A stretch of 64,000 nucleotides of DNA. Origin: Lachnospiraceae bacterium (GTDB lineage Bacteria > Bacillota > Clostridia > Lachnospirales > Lachnospiraceae). The stretch's first letter is position 1. Each line of letters opens with the position of its first letter. Location of the stretch: the NCBI GenBank assembly GCA_024692955.1, contig JAILLW010000019.1:27807-91806 (forward strand). The letters are read 5' to 3'. Below the pieces are notes generated by a model. The model saw only the letters and a program-made list of their open reading frames with translations. It ran no database searches and was not told the origin of the DNA. Below are positions 30,965 through 40,407 of the stretch, piece after piece. A program made the position numbers and the translations under genes.

Positions 30965-32917
30965 ATGGAGAGTGTAGTCTTTTATCTGTGCGCCTTTTTG
31001 ATGATGGTATGCTGCTTCCTCTTTATCAGAGGAAAAAAGATCGTCCGCAGAAGGCACAGCAACATTTTCATATTTCTGATACTGAATATGGCGATCACCG
31101 CGGTCTGCGGCATGATCAGCAACTACCTGGAAGCGATCGGCCCCGTGGAGGATTCGCTGTTTTTCGTACAGTATCTGACCCAGATCATATGGTGGGTATG
31201 CCATAATACCCTGGCCATGGGCTTCGCGCTCTATACCATGATGGCGAGCGGCGGCGGGATCCGCAAGAGCAGGACGTTCTTTATGATGTTCTATATGCCG
31301 ACGATCCTGATCGAGATCCTGGTCCTTTTAAATCCCCTGACGGAATGGCTCTTCCGGTATGATGCCGAAATGAATTACCGGCGCGGGCCGCTGGTGGCGG
31401 TAGGCTATGCCATCGCGTTCCTTTACCTGATCTTCGGCCTCTATTATATGATCCACTACCGGAAATCCTTCTCAAAATCCGGGAATCTGGCCTTATGGGT
31501 ATTCTGCAGTTTCACCGCTCTGGGAGTCCTGATCCAGTATGTACTCCCGCAGTTCAAGGTGGAAGTGTTCGCGGAAGCCTTTTCCCTCCTCGGCATTATG
31601 CTTACGATCGAAAATGATGACGATATGGTGGATTCCACGGTCCGAGCCTATAACCGCCGCGGATTTTTAAGGGATCACGCGGGATGCTTCGGCTCCGGTG
31701 CGAAATATGCTCTTGTGATCGCGGACTTTACGAATTTCGGTGTTTATGAACGGATGATGGATACGGCCTCGATCAACAAGGTCTATGTGCACATCGTCAA
31801 CTTCTTCCGGAAACTCAATGACAGGCTCTATGTCTACAGGATCGCGGAGCACCGCTTCGTTCTGATCGTGTTGTACCGGGAGGAGGCAGAGCTTGACAGG
31901 GTATGGGGAAGGATCCGGAACAAATACTCGGAGCCTCTGGACTATGACAATAACCGCCTTTATCTGAACCTGAACCTTTATGTTGCGAGGATCCCCGAGG
32001 ACTTTCACGATGAGGAAAAGATCCTTACGCTGATCGACTGCCCGCTTGACGTGGAAACACCCGGCGTTCGTGTGATCAAGGGAGAAGAACTGAAGTATGT
32101 GGACCGTTATATGAATATCGTGAACGCGCTGAAGCGGGCCATCGACGAAGACCGTTTCGAGATTTACTACCAGCCTGTCTGGAGCGCGGAAACGGATCGC
32201 ATGATATCCGCGGAAGCACTGCTTCGTCTGAACGATCCCGTGATCGGACGGATCTCGCCGGCGGAATTCATTCCCATCGCCGAAAAGAGCGGACTCATTA
32301 TACAGATCGGAAACATCGTATTCGAAAAAGTCTGCCGGTTCATAAGCGGAGAGGATTTCCCCACGCTTAATCTCTGGGATGTGGACATCAATCTCAGCCT
32401 GAACCAGCTCCTTGACGGCAACTGCATCGAGGAACTGGAGAAGATGCTGAAGAAATACAGGATCGATCCTTCCCTCATCGTTCTGGAACTGAAGATCCAG
32501 AACCTCCGTACCGGACTTCAGGGAGTGGAGGACAGGATGTGGGAAATGATGAATATGGGGATCAAATTCCTGCTTGATGACTGCAATATCGGTTTCTCGG
32601 AACTGGAATACCTGATCGGTCATCATTACCGGAGCATTAAGGCGGATATGCGGCTTTTATGGAATGCGGACCTCAGCGAGAGCGCAAAGATCATTCTCGA
32701 GGACTCCATCAGCATGATCCGGGAGCTTCATATCGATATCGGTCAGAAGGGTGTCGAGACCAGAGAACAGCTCGAGCGCGTGCTCAATGCCGGCGCCGGC
32801 TTCATTCAGGGTTTCTATTTCTCGGAGGCCCTTCCCGAAAAGGAATTCGTGGAGTATGTCAGGAATTTCCGCGGAAACTATGTAAGGGATGACATCAAAG
32901 ACGAAGAAAACGAGTAA
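30965..32917 (+). CDS. Membrane protein with degenerate GGDEF-like region and EAL domain
   Basis: N-terminal TM helices; FEIYYQPVWSAETDRMISAEALLRLND; INLSLNQLL; GVETREQLERVLNAGAGFIQGFYFSEAL. Confidence 0.85.
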   Translation: MESVVFYLCAFLMMVCCFLFIRGKKIVRRRHSNIFIFLILNMAITAVCGMISNYLEAIGPVEDSLFFVQYLTQIIWWVCHNTLAMGFALYTMMASGGGIRKSRTFFMMFYMPTILIEILVLLNPLTEWLFRYDAEMNYRRGPLVAVGYAIAFLYLIFGLYYMIHYRKSFSKSGNLALWVFCSFTALGVLIQYVLPQFKVEVFAEAFSLLGIMLTIENDDDMVDSTVRAYNRRGFLRDHAGCFGSGAKYALVIADFTNFGVYERMMDTASINKVYVHIVNFFRKLNDRLYVYRIAEHRFVLIVLYREEAELDRVWGRIRNKYSEPLDYDNNRLYLNLNLYVARIPEDFHDEEKILTLIDCPLDVETPGVRVIKGEELKYVDRYMNIVNALKRAIDEDRFEIYYQPVWSAETDRMISAEALLRLNDPVIGRISPAEFIPIAEKSGLIIQIGNIVFEKVCRFISGEDFPTLNLWDVDINLSLNQLLDGNCIEELEKMLKKYRIDPSLIVLELKIQNLRTGLQGVEDRMWEMMNMGIKFLLDDCNIGFSELEYLIGHHYRSIKADMRLLWNADLSESAKIILEDSISMIRELHIDIGQKGVETREQLERVLNAGAGFIQGFYFSEALPEKEFVEYVRNFRGNYVRDDIKDEENE

Positions 32918-32922
32918 TAAAG

Positions 32923-35328
32923 TTGAATAAAAGAGTTCTTCATACACTTGAATTTGATAAGATCACGAAACTGCTCTCCGAAGAGGCAACTTCTTCCTGT
33001 GGAAGGGCGCTCTGTGAAAGCCTCGAACCGGTAACGGACCGGAACGCCATAGAGGAAGCGCAGCAGGAAACATCCGACGCATTGGGAATGCTCCTTCGAG
33101 AAGGGAGCATTTCTTTCGGAGATAACCGGGAGCTTTCAAGGGAGATCGCGGCCTTAAAGATCGGTTCGCCCTTATCCGCGGCCGAGCTTCTCGGGATCGC
33201 GAAGCTTCTCAATAATGCGGACAGAGCAAGGCACTACGGAGGGGAACTTCCGGAAGAGAATTCCCTTAAGCCTCTGTTCGACGGGATCATGCCGATGACC
33301 CAGATCGCGAAAGAGATCGAACGGTGCATCCTTTCGGAAAATGAGATCGCGGATGACGCGAGTCCCGAATTGAAGTCGATCCGGCGCGCCATCATCCATA
33401 CCGGGGAGAAGATCCACAGCCAGCTGAATAAGATGGTGAACGGATCCTTAAGGACCTGCCTTCAGGATGCCGTGATCACGCAGCGGGACGGAAGATACTG
33501 TATCCCGGTAAAGGCAGAATACAAATCCGGCGTGAAGGGAATGATCCACGATCAGTCCTCCACCGGATCAACCTATTTTATCGAGCCCGAGGCCATTGTA
33601 AACCTGAACAATGAGCTGAAGGAGCTCCGGATCCGGGAGAAGGAGGAGATCGCGGCCATCCTCAGAAACCTTTCGGCTTCCCTCGGCGAACATACGGATG
33701 AGATTATTGAGAATCAGAAGATCCTTACGAAACTGGATTTTATCTTTGCAAAAGGATCACTGGCACTTTCCATGAACGCCACCCGGCCGGTCTATAATAA
33801 AAAACGGAGGATCCTCCTTCGAAAGGCCAGGCACCCTCTGATCGATAAGGAGAAGGTCGTTCCGATCGATGTGGGACTCGGCGACAGCTTTGATCTCCTT
33901 GTGATCACGGGACCGAATACCGGCGGAAAGACCGTGACTTTAAAGACCATCGGACTCCTTACCCTGATGGGACAGGCGGGGCTCCACATCCCGACCCTTG
34001 ACCGGTCGGAACTTTCCGTATTTACAAAGGTTTTCGCGGATATCGGGGATGAACAGAGCATCGAACAGAGCCTCAGTACCTTCTCATCCCATATGAAAAA
34101 TATCGTGACGGTCTTAAGATATGCGGATGAGCAGTCTTTATGCCTCTTTGACGAACTGGGGGCAGGCACGGATCCTACCGAGGGAGCGGCGCTTGCGATC
34201 TCGATCCTGGATCATCTGCACCAAAGAGGGATAAGAACGATCGCCACCACACATTACGCGGAGCTCAAGATCTACGCACTGGAAACACCCGAGGTTGAGA
34301 ACGCGAGCTGCGAATTTGATGTGGCCACCCTTTCTCCGACTTACCGGCTGCTGGTCGGGATCCCGGGAAAGAGCAACGCGTTCGCGATCTCCGAGAAACT
34401 CGGACTGTCAAAGAAGATCATCGAGAGCGCGAAGGCAAGGATCGGGACTTCGGAAAAGAGCTTTGAGGAACTGATCTCAAGTCTTGAGGCGGAACGTCAG
34501 AAAGCCGAAAAGGAACGGCTTGAACTCGAGGAATACAAGGCAAGGATCCGGGAGCATGAGGAACATCTTCATGACAAAAAGGAAAAGATCGATAACCGGA
34601 GAGACAATATCCTGAGGCAGGCGAATGCCGAAGCAAAGGAGATCCTTGAAGAAGCGAAACGGACAGCGGACGAGACGATCCGGATCTTTCAGAAGGCAGG
34701 TCCCGGAGCTTCCATGAAGGAACTTGAAAAGGAGCGGGAGAAGTTGCGGGGCGCGATCCGGGGAAGAGAAGAAAAGCTCGCGATGAAGGCGGAGACTGTC
34801 CGGAACGGGCAGCAGGTAAAGGCTGAGGAACTTAAGGCCGGCGACGCGGTAAGGATCGCTTCCATGGGGATGGACGGGACGGTGGAAACACTTCCCGATC
34901 AGAAAGGAAATCTCTATGTCCGCTGCGGAGCCTTAAGGACCAGGACCAATGTATCGAACCTTATGAGGATCGACGAAGAGACTCTGGAGAAAAAGGATAA
35001 GGAGCGGGAGAAGGAAAGGATTCATGAAGAAAACTTCAGCCGGAAGGCTTCCGCTTCGAAAGGACCTGCGGCCTCCATGATCCGCGCCGAACTTAATCTC
35101 ATCGGGAAAACCGTGGATGAGGCGGTTCCGGAGCTTGACAAGTATCTTGACAGCGCATATCTGTCCCACCTTTCCACCGTGCGGATCGTACACGGAAAGG
35201 GGACCGGGGCGCTCCGACAGGCGATTCAGAGGCATTTGAGACAGGTTAAATATGTAAAGGAATTCCGTCTCGGGGAATACGGTGAAGGGGATGCCGGAGT
35301 CACGATCGTGACATTCCGGGAGAATTAG
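32923..35328 (+). CDS. mutS2: MutS2 (MutS-like ATPase with Smr domain)
   Basis: TGPNTGGKTVTLKTIGLL Walker A; LFDELGAGTDPTEGAALA; C-terminal Smr VRIVHGKGTGALRQAIQRHL. Confidence 0.96.
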   Translation: MNKRVLHTLEFDKITKLLSEEATSSCGRALCESLEPVTDRNAIEEAQQETSDALGMLLREGSISFGDNRELSREIAALKIGSPLSAAELLGIAKLLNNADRARHYGGELPEENSLKPLFDGIMPMTQIAKEIERCILSENEIADDASPELKSIRRAIIHTGEKIHSQLNKMVNGSLRTCLQDAVITQRDGRYCIPVKAEYKSGVKGMIHDQSSTGSTYFIEPEAIVNLNNELKELRIREKEEIAAILRNLSASLGEHTDEIIENQKILTKLDFIFAKGSLALSMNATRPVYNKKRRILLRKARHPLIDKEKVVPIDVGLGDSFDLLVITGPNTGGKTVTLKTIGLLTLMGQAGLHIPTLDRSELSVFTKVFADIGDEQSIEQSLSTFSSHMKNIVTVLRYADEQSLCLFDELGAGTDPTEGAALAISILDHLHQRGIRTIATTHYAELKIYALETPEVENASCEFDVATLSPTYRLLVGIPGKSNAFAISEKLGLSKKIIESAKARIGTSEKSFEELISSLEAERQKAEKERLELEEYKARIREHEEHLHDKKEKIDNRRDNILRQANAEAKEILEEAKRTADETIRIFQKAGPGASMKELEKEREKLRGAIRGREEKLAMKAETVRNGQQVKAEELKAGDAVRIASMGMDGTVETLPDQKGNLYVRCGALRTRTNVSNLMRIDEETLEKKDKEREKERIHEENFSRKASASKGPAASMIRAELNLIGKTVDEAVPELDKYLDSAYLSHLSTVRIVHGKGTGALRQAIQRHLRQVKYVKEFRLGEYGEGDAGVTIVTFREN

Positions 35329-35362
35329 GTGTTTTGAAGGAACAGACAGAAAGGCAGAAACC

Positions 35363-36064
35363 ATGGCAACGAAACAGAAGGTCCTGATCGTGGACGATGA
35401 TGAGAATATCGCGGATCTGATCTCACTCTACCTGAAAAAGGAGTGCTTCGATACGATGATCGCGCCGGACGGCGAGACGGCGATACGCCTGCATAAGGAA
35501 TTCGAACCGAATCTGATCCTGCTGGATCTGATGCTGCCCGGGATCGACGGTTATGAGGTATGCAGAAGGGTAAGAGCCGCATCCCAGACGCCGATCATCA
35601 TGCTCTCCGCAAAAGGTGAGGTATTTGACAAGGTCCTCGGACTTGAGCTCGGCGCGGATGACTATATGGAAAAGCCGTTTGACACGAAGGAGCTTGTGGC
35701 CAGGGTGAAGGCGGTGCTCCGTCGTTACAAACAGGCTCCGGAGCCGAAGGAGAACGAACCCGATCTTCAGCAGGTGGAATACCCGGATCTTAAGATCAAC
35801 CTCACGAATTATTCCGTCGAATATATGGGAAAACCTCTCGAGATGCCGCCGAAGGAACTGGAACTCCTTTACTTTATGGCTTCTCAGCCGAACAGGGTAT
35901 TTACGAGAGAGCAGCTCCTGGACAAGCTCTGGGGCTACGAATATGTCGGTGATACGCGCACGGTGGACGTACACATCAAGCGCCTTCGCGAAAAGATCAG
36001 TGACAATGAGCACTGGGAGATCCGGACGATCTGGAGCGTCGGTTACAAATTTGAAACGAAATGA
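35363..36064 (+). CDS. OmpR-family response regulator
   Basis: LILLDLMLPGIDGYEVCRRVR; winged-helix VFTREQLLDKLWGYEYVGDTRTVDVHIKRLREK. Confidence 0.95.
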   Translation: MATKQKVLIVDDDENIADLISLYLKKECFDTMIAPDGETAIRLHKEFEPNLILLDLMLPGIDGYEVCRRVRAASQTPIIMLSAKGEVFDKVLGLELGADDYMEKPFDTKELVARVKAVLRRYKQAPEPKENEPDLQQVEYPDLKINLTNYSVEYMGKPLEMPPKELELLYFMASQPNRVFTREQLLDKLWGYEYVGDTRTVDVHIKRLREKISDNEHWEIRTIWSVGYKFETK

Positions 36065-37497
36065 GAAGGACACTCTACTTAAAATTTCTGCTTGCCTATC
36101 TGATCTTCGGGATTTTCGGATTTGTGATCGTCGCGACCTTCGTAAGCCGGATGACCCAGGATTATCTTATCCGGACGGAATCGGACAGACTCTACAGTGA
36201 AGCCACTCAGGTGGCCAATACCTTTGCCGCGGATCTTTATAACAATGAGACCTCTCTTGACAGCGCGAAAAAGCAGCTGGACGCACTGAGAGTCTATACG
36301 AATGCGCATCTCTGGATCATCAACCCTTCCGGACGAATGATCTTAAGTACGGAACAGCCGGTGGATGTGGAAAAGGAAACCATTGTGGAGGGCTTTGACC
36401 CGACGGCGGCCGGAAATTCGCACTATGTCATAGGCCGGTTTTTCAACTATTTCGACAGCGATCATCTGAGCGTTCTCTCACCGATCACTTCCGACTTCAA
36501 ACTGAAGGGTTATGTGGTGATCCATTATCCGATGCGGAATATCGAGACCGAGAGGGAGAGCCTGCTTGCCATCGACTATCTGATGCTGGTCATCCTCTTT
36601 CTTCTGTCACTTATCATCCTGATCTTTTTTACGGATATCGTTTATATCCCCATCAACAAGATCACGAAGGCGACGGAACAATATGCGGCGGGGAATTTCC
36701 ATTACGAACTGCAGATGGACTCCGACGACGAGATCGGCTATCTTGGCGTGATGGCGGCCTATATGGCACAGGAGATCGCGCGGCAGGAGGATGATCAGAA
36801 GAGATTCGTCGCCAATGTTTCCCATGACTTCCGCTCTCCGCTGACCTCCATCAAGGGCTATCTCGAAGCCATGATGGACGGAACGATCCCCCCGGAGGAT
36901 CACGAAAAGTATCTCGGGATCGTACTGAATGAGACGGAACGCTTAAGAAAGCTTACGAACGGGCTGCTTACCCTGAACAATTTAAATACCGCCGGTATGC
37001 TGCTCGATATCACCGTATTTGACATCAACGAGGTGATCCGGAGCGTGGCCGCCGCATTTGAAGGGACCTGCCGTTCGAAAAAGATCGCGATCGAGCTGAT
37101 CCTTACGGATGAGAAATTCTATGTCAGCGCCGATGTGGAAAAGATCAAACAGGTGCTGTATAATCTTGTTGACAATGCGATCAAGTTTTCACACAATGAT
37201 TCCGTGATAAGGATCGAGACCTCGGAGAAAAAGAGCAAGGTCTTCGTATCGGTAAAGGACAGCGGGATCGGTATTCCGAAGGATGCGCTGAATCAGATCT
37301 TTGATCGCTTCTACAAGTCGGATCTTTCAAGAGGAAAAGATAAAAAGGGAACGGGGCTCGGACTCGCAATTACGAGGGAGATCATCCGTGCCCACGGCGA
37401 GAACATCAACGTGATCAGCACGGAAGGCATCGGGAGTGAGTTTATCTTTTCACTGCCGGTGGCGGATGTGAACGACCCGGATGAAGAAGAAGTATGA
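36061..37497 (+). CDS. Sensor histidine kinase
   Basis: NVSHDFRSPLTSIKGYLEAMMDG; KDSGIGIPKDALNQIFDRFYK; GTGLGLAITREI; overlaps RR stop. Confidence 0.95.
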   Translation: MRRTLYLKFLLAYLIFGIFGFVIVATFVSRMTQDYLIRTESDRLYSEATQVANTFAADLYNNETSLDSAKKQLDALRVYTNAHLWIINPSGRMILSTEQPVDVEKETIVEGFDPTAAGNSHYVIGRFFNYFDSDHLSVLSPITSDFKLKGYVVIHYPMRNIETERESLLAIDYLMLVILFLLSLIILIFFTDIVYIPINKITKATEQYAAGNFHYELQMDSDDEIGYLGVMAAYMAQEIARQEDDQKRFVANVSHDFRSPLTSIKGYLEAMMDGTIPPEDHEKYLGIVLNETERLRKLTNGLLTLNNLNTAGMLLDITVFDINEVIRSVAAAFEGTCRSKKIAIELILTDEKFYVSADVEKIKQVLYNLVDNAIKFSHNDSVIRIETSEKKSKVFVSVKDSGIGIPKDALNQIFDRFYKSDLSRGKDKKGTGLGLAITREIIRAHGENINVISTEGIGSEFIFSLPVADVNDPDEEEV

Positions 37498-38900
37498 GTG
37501 ACGGAACGAAACAATCGAAAAAAGCATTGTTCATCGGGGCCCTGATCCTCGCCTTTTTGAGTGTCGCGCTTTATAATTTTCTGACCCCGTATCTTTCCGA
37601 TGATCTTTTTTATCTTGCGCAGCTCCGGGAGGCGCATTCGCTTACGGATCTTCTCCGCTTTAACGCCAGGGAGTACATTACGAACAACTGCCGCTTCGTC
37701 GATCAGTTTCTGATGCGGCTCATGTTCTGGTTCGGAAACAAAGCATATTCGAACATCATAAACAGTGCCGTATTCGCCGGACTGATCCTGCTCATCTTTC
37801 AGAATGTGCGGACGAAGAAAAAATATGACACATTCGTCATTTTAATGATCTTCCTGCTCCTTTGGAAATACCTCGTGGACTTCGGAGATACCGTCCTGTG
37901 GGTGGCGGGAACGGCAGGATACCTTTACGGGATCATGTGGATCCTCGGCTTTGTGACTTATTACAGGAGCCTTCTGAACCGGCCGCAGTTAAAGCGCCCG
38001 GTGCTTTCCGTGATACTGCTCATCCTGCTCGGCATCGCGGCGGGTATGGCAAACGAGAATACTTCCGGCGGAGGATTTCTTCTGATCCTGATCTTTACCC
38101 TGAATAAGATCGCGAACAACCGGCAGTGCGGCATTAAGATCCGGGACAGTATACGACCGTATATGATCGCGGGACATCTTTCGATCCTGCTTGGGCTCGG
38201 GCTGCTTGTACTGGGGCCCGGCGCGCAGAGCAGGAAAGAAGTCGTGGACAGGGGAACCTATGAGGGGATCACCGCCATCGCTTCCCATATCTACAAGATC
38301 ACTCTCAGCATCAGGGAGCTCTTTTTAAGCCTGCTTGTGATGATCGCGGCGCTCATCCTGATCCTCGCCATACAGAAAAAGTGGAAGAGTTTTTCCGACC
38401 TTCGAAATGATCCGGGGATCGTATTCCTTACGGTGGCGGTCATTGTATGCTACGTGATGGCCGTGATCGAACCGGCATCGAACCGTGTCTATTTCGGAGC
38501 CTCCGTCTTTTTCATCATCGCCTTCGTGAACCTGCTTCAGGAAATGGACCTTTCGGAGCAGTACTGCAGGTTCCTGAAATACCTGCCGGTCACCCTGCTT
38601 GCCCTGTGGTTTGTGTTCGCATATCTTGAAAACGCGGTGAACCTCGCGAGGATCCTCCGGGAGGAAAACGAGCGCTGTGCCATCCTTGAGCAGGCGGCGG
38701 ACGAGAACGATTTCTATCAGGATGTGGTGGTTCCGCAGTACCGTCCCGACTGGGAAAATCCCTATACGACGGCCTACAAAAACGATATGACGAACGATGC
38801 CACCTACTGGATCAATACCTTCTATGAAGGCTACTACGGGATCAACGGGATCAATGCGGTCCCTTATGAAGAGTGGGAGAAAGAGTGGAAGGATAAATAA
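37494..38900 (+). CDS. DUF6056-like polytopic membrane protein
   Basis: FLTPYLSDDLFYLAQLRE near the N-terminus, AGTAGYLYGIMWILGF, GMANENTSGGG, LGPGAQSRKE. Confidence 0.7.
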   Translation: MSDGTKQSKKALFIGALILAFLSVALYNFLTPYLSDDLFYLAQLREAHSLTDLLRFNAREYITNNCRFVDQFLMRLMFWFGNKAYSNIINSAVFAGLILLIFQNVRTKKKYDTFVILMIFLLLWKYLVDFGDTVLWVAGTAGYLYGIMWILGFVTYYRSLLNRPQLKRPVLSVILLILLGIAAGMANENTSGGGFLLILIFTLNKIANNRQCGIKIRDSIRPYMIAGHLSILLGLGLLVLGPGAQSRKEVVDRGTYEGITAIASHIYKITLSIRELFLSLLVMIAALILILAIQKKWKSFSDLRNDPGIVFLTVAVIVCYVMAVIEPASNRVYFGASVFFIIAFVNLLQEMDLSEQYCRFLKYLPVTLLALWFVFAYLENAVNLARILREENERCAILEQAADENDFYQDVVVPQYRPDWENPYTTAYKNDMTNDATYWINTFYEGYYGINGINAVPYEEWEKEWKDK

Positions 38901-38934
38901 GGTTCCGGCCGGAATGGGCCGGAATGCCGGAAGT

Positions 38935-40176
38935 TTATCTCGGCCGGAAGCGCCGAAGCTGCGGGATCAGGGTATGAAGCGCCTCAAGAGTCGTATCGAT
39001 CTCCTCTTTCGTTGTGAAGACCGACATACTGAGGCGAATGGTGGAATCAAGAAGCGGCTTTTCAAGGCCGATGGAGCTTAAGGTATCCGAAAAGGCTTTC
39101 TTATGCGTGGCGCAGGCGGAACCGGAGGATACATAAATACCCTTATCCTCCAGGGCATGGAGAAGTACCTCCGCCCGGACATCCCTTACGGAGAGGGAAA
39201 TGATATGCGGCGCACCGAAAAGCAAGGCGGCCCGGGAAAGGTCCGACGGATCAAAAGGCGTATCTTCCGAAGGAATTTCGGAAGCGTCATTCCCGGAAAG
39301 GCCCGAAAGAGGCACACCGTTTATCCTGATATCTTCGATCTTTTGCACTTCTTCGATGAAGTGCTTTTTTAATTCATAAAGCCTTTTTACATCCTCATCA
39401 AAATGTCCGGAAAGGATCGAGGCGGCAAGGGCAAGAGCCGCGATACCGGGCACGTTCTCGGTGCCGGAGCGGCGGTTGTTCTGCTGACCTCCCCCGTAGA
39501 GTACGGGCTCGATCTTTACACCCTCCGCAACATAGAGGAAGCCGATTCCCTTCGGGCCGTGGATCTTGTGGCCGCTTGCGGAAAGAAGATCCACTTGCGC
39601 CTTTTTCGGATAAAGCCGCACTTTTCCGTAGCCCTGAACGTCATCCGTATGAAAAAGGATGCTCTCCCGGATGCCCTTTACGACGGAAGCGGCTCTGGCG
39701 ACGGGCTGGATTGCGCCGATCTCATTATTCACATGCATGATCGATACAAGGATCGTACGGTCCGTCACCGCATCCTTAAGGCTTTCCGGATCGATGCGCC
39801 CGAACCTGTCGACCGGCAGATAAGTCACCTCGAAGCCTTCCCTCATCAGCTGCTCCATACTCCGGAGCACCGCGGGATGCTCGACCGGTGTCGTTATGAT
39901 ATGATTTCCGGCCCGGCGGTTTGCCCGCGCACAGCCGATGAGCGCGAGATTGTCGGATTCCGTCCCGCAGGAAGTAAAAAGGATCTCTTTCGGATCTGCC
40001 TTCAGGGTCTTCGCAACGGTCTCCCTTGCCTCCCGGATCCGCATTTCCGCTTCCACGCCCTTATGATGCATACTGGAAGGGTTGCCGTACTCTTCGGTCA
40101 TGATCTTTGCCATCAGGGCGGCAGCTTCGGGGAAAACACGGGTCGTGGCTGAATTGTCGAGATAGATTTCGCTCAT
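38935..40176 (-). CDS. Cysteine desulfurase (NifS/IscS-like)
   Basis: MSEIYLDNSATTRVFPEAA; SASGHKIHGPKGIGFLYV PLP-Lys motif; SSGSACATHKKAFSDTL; start 40176. Confidence 0.95.
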   Translation of the reverse strand: MSEIYLDNSATTRVFPEAAALMAKIMTEEYGNPSSMHHKGVEAEMRIREARETVAKTLKADPKEILFTSCGTESDNLALIGCARANRRAGNHIITTPVEHPAVLRSMEQLMREGFEVTYLPVDRFGRIDPESLKDAVTDRTILVSIMHVNNEIGAIQPVARAASVVKGIRESILFHTDDVQGYGKVRLYPKKAQVDLLSASGHKIHGPKGIGFLYVAEGVKIEPVLYGGGQQNNRRSGTENVPGIAALALAASILSGHFDEDVKRLYELKKHFIEEVQKIEDIRINGVPLSGLSGNDASEIPSEDTPFDPSDLSRAALLFGAPHIISLSVRDVRAEVLLHALEDKGIYVSSGSACATHKKAFSDTLSSIGLEKPLLDSTIRLSMSVFTTKEEIDTTLEALHTLIPQLRRFRPR

Positions 40177-40407
40177 AATGCCGCCATTATAAACCGGTAC
40201 CGGGGTTATTCGCAAGGCTTTTTCGAATACCGGGGAACCGGGGCCGGTAAAGAGGCTTTGGCGACCATCGTCAGCAGCCGAATTCGTTTGCGGCAGACTG
40301 AGCTATCTGATATAATAAAATGTCGTGTGCTTTCGACCGGATATCGGGCGATCCTTCTGCCCGGAACAAAGGAGAATGGATCGCGGTTTCCGCAGTAAGA
40401 AGAGGAT

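Noticed and set aside
38903-38932. TTCCGGC...GCCGGAA palindromic stretch between convergent genes as a bidirectional terminator
   Set aside because: Stem is plausible but neither strand has a convincing T-tract
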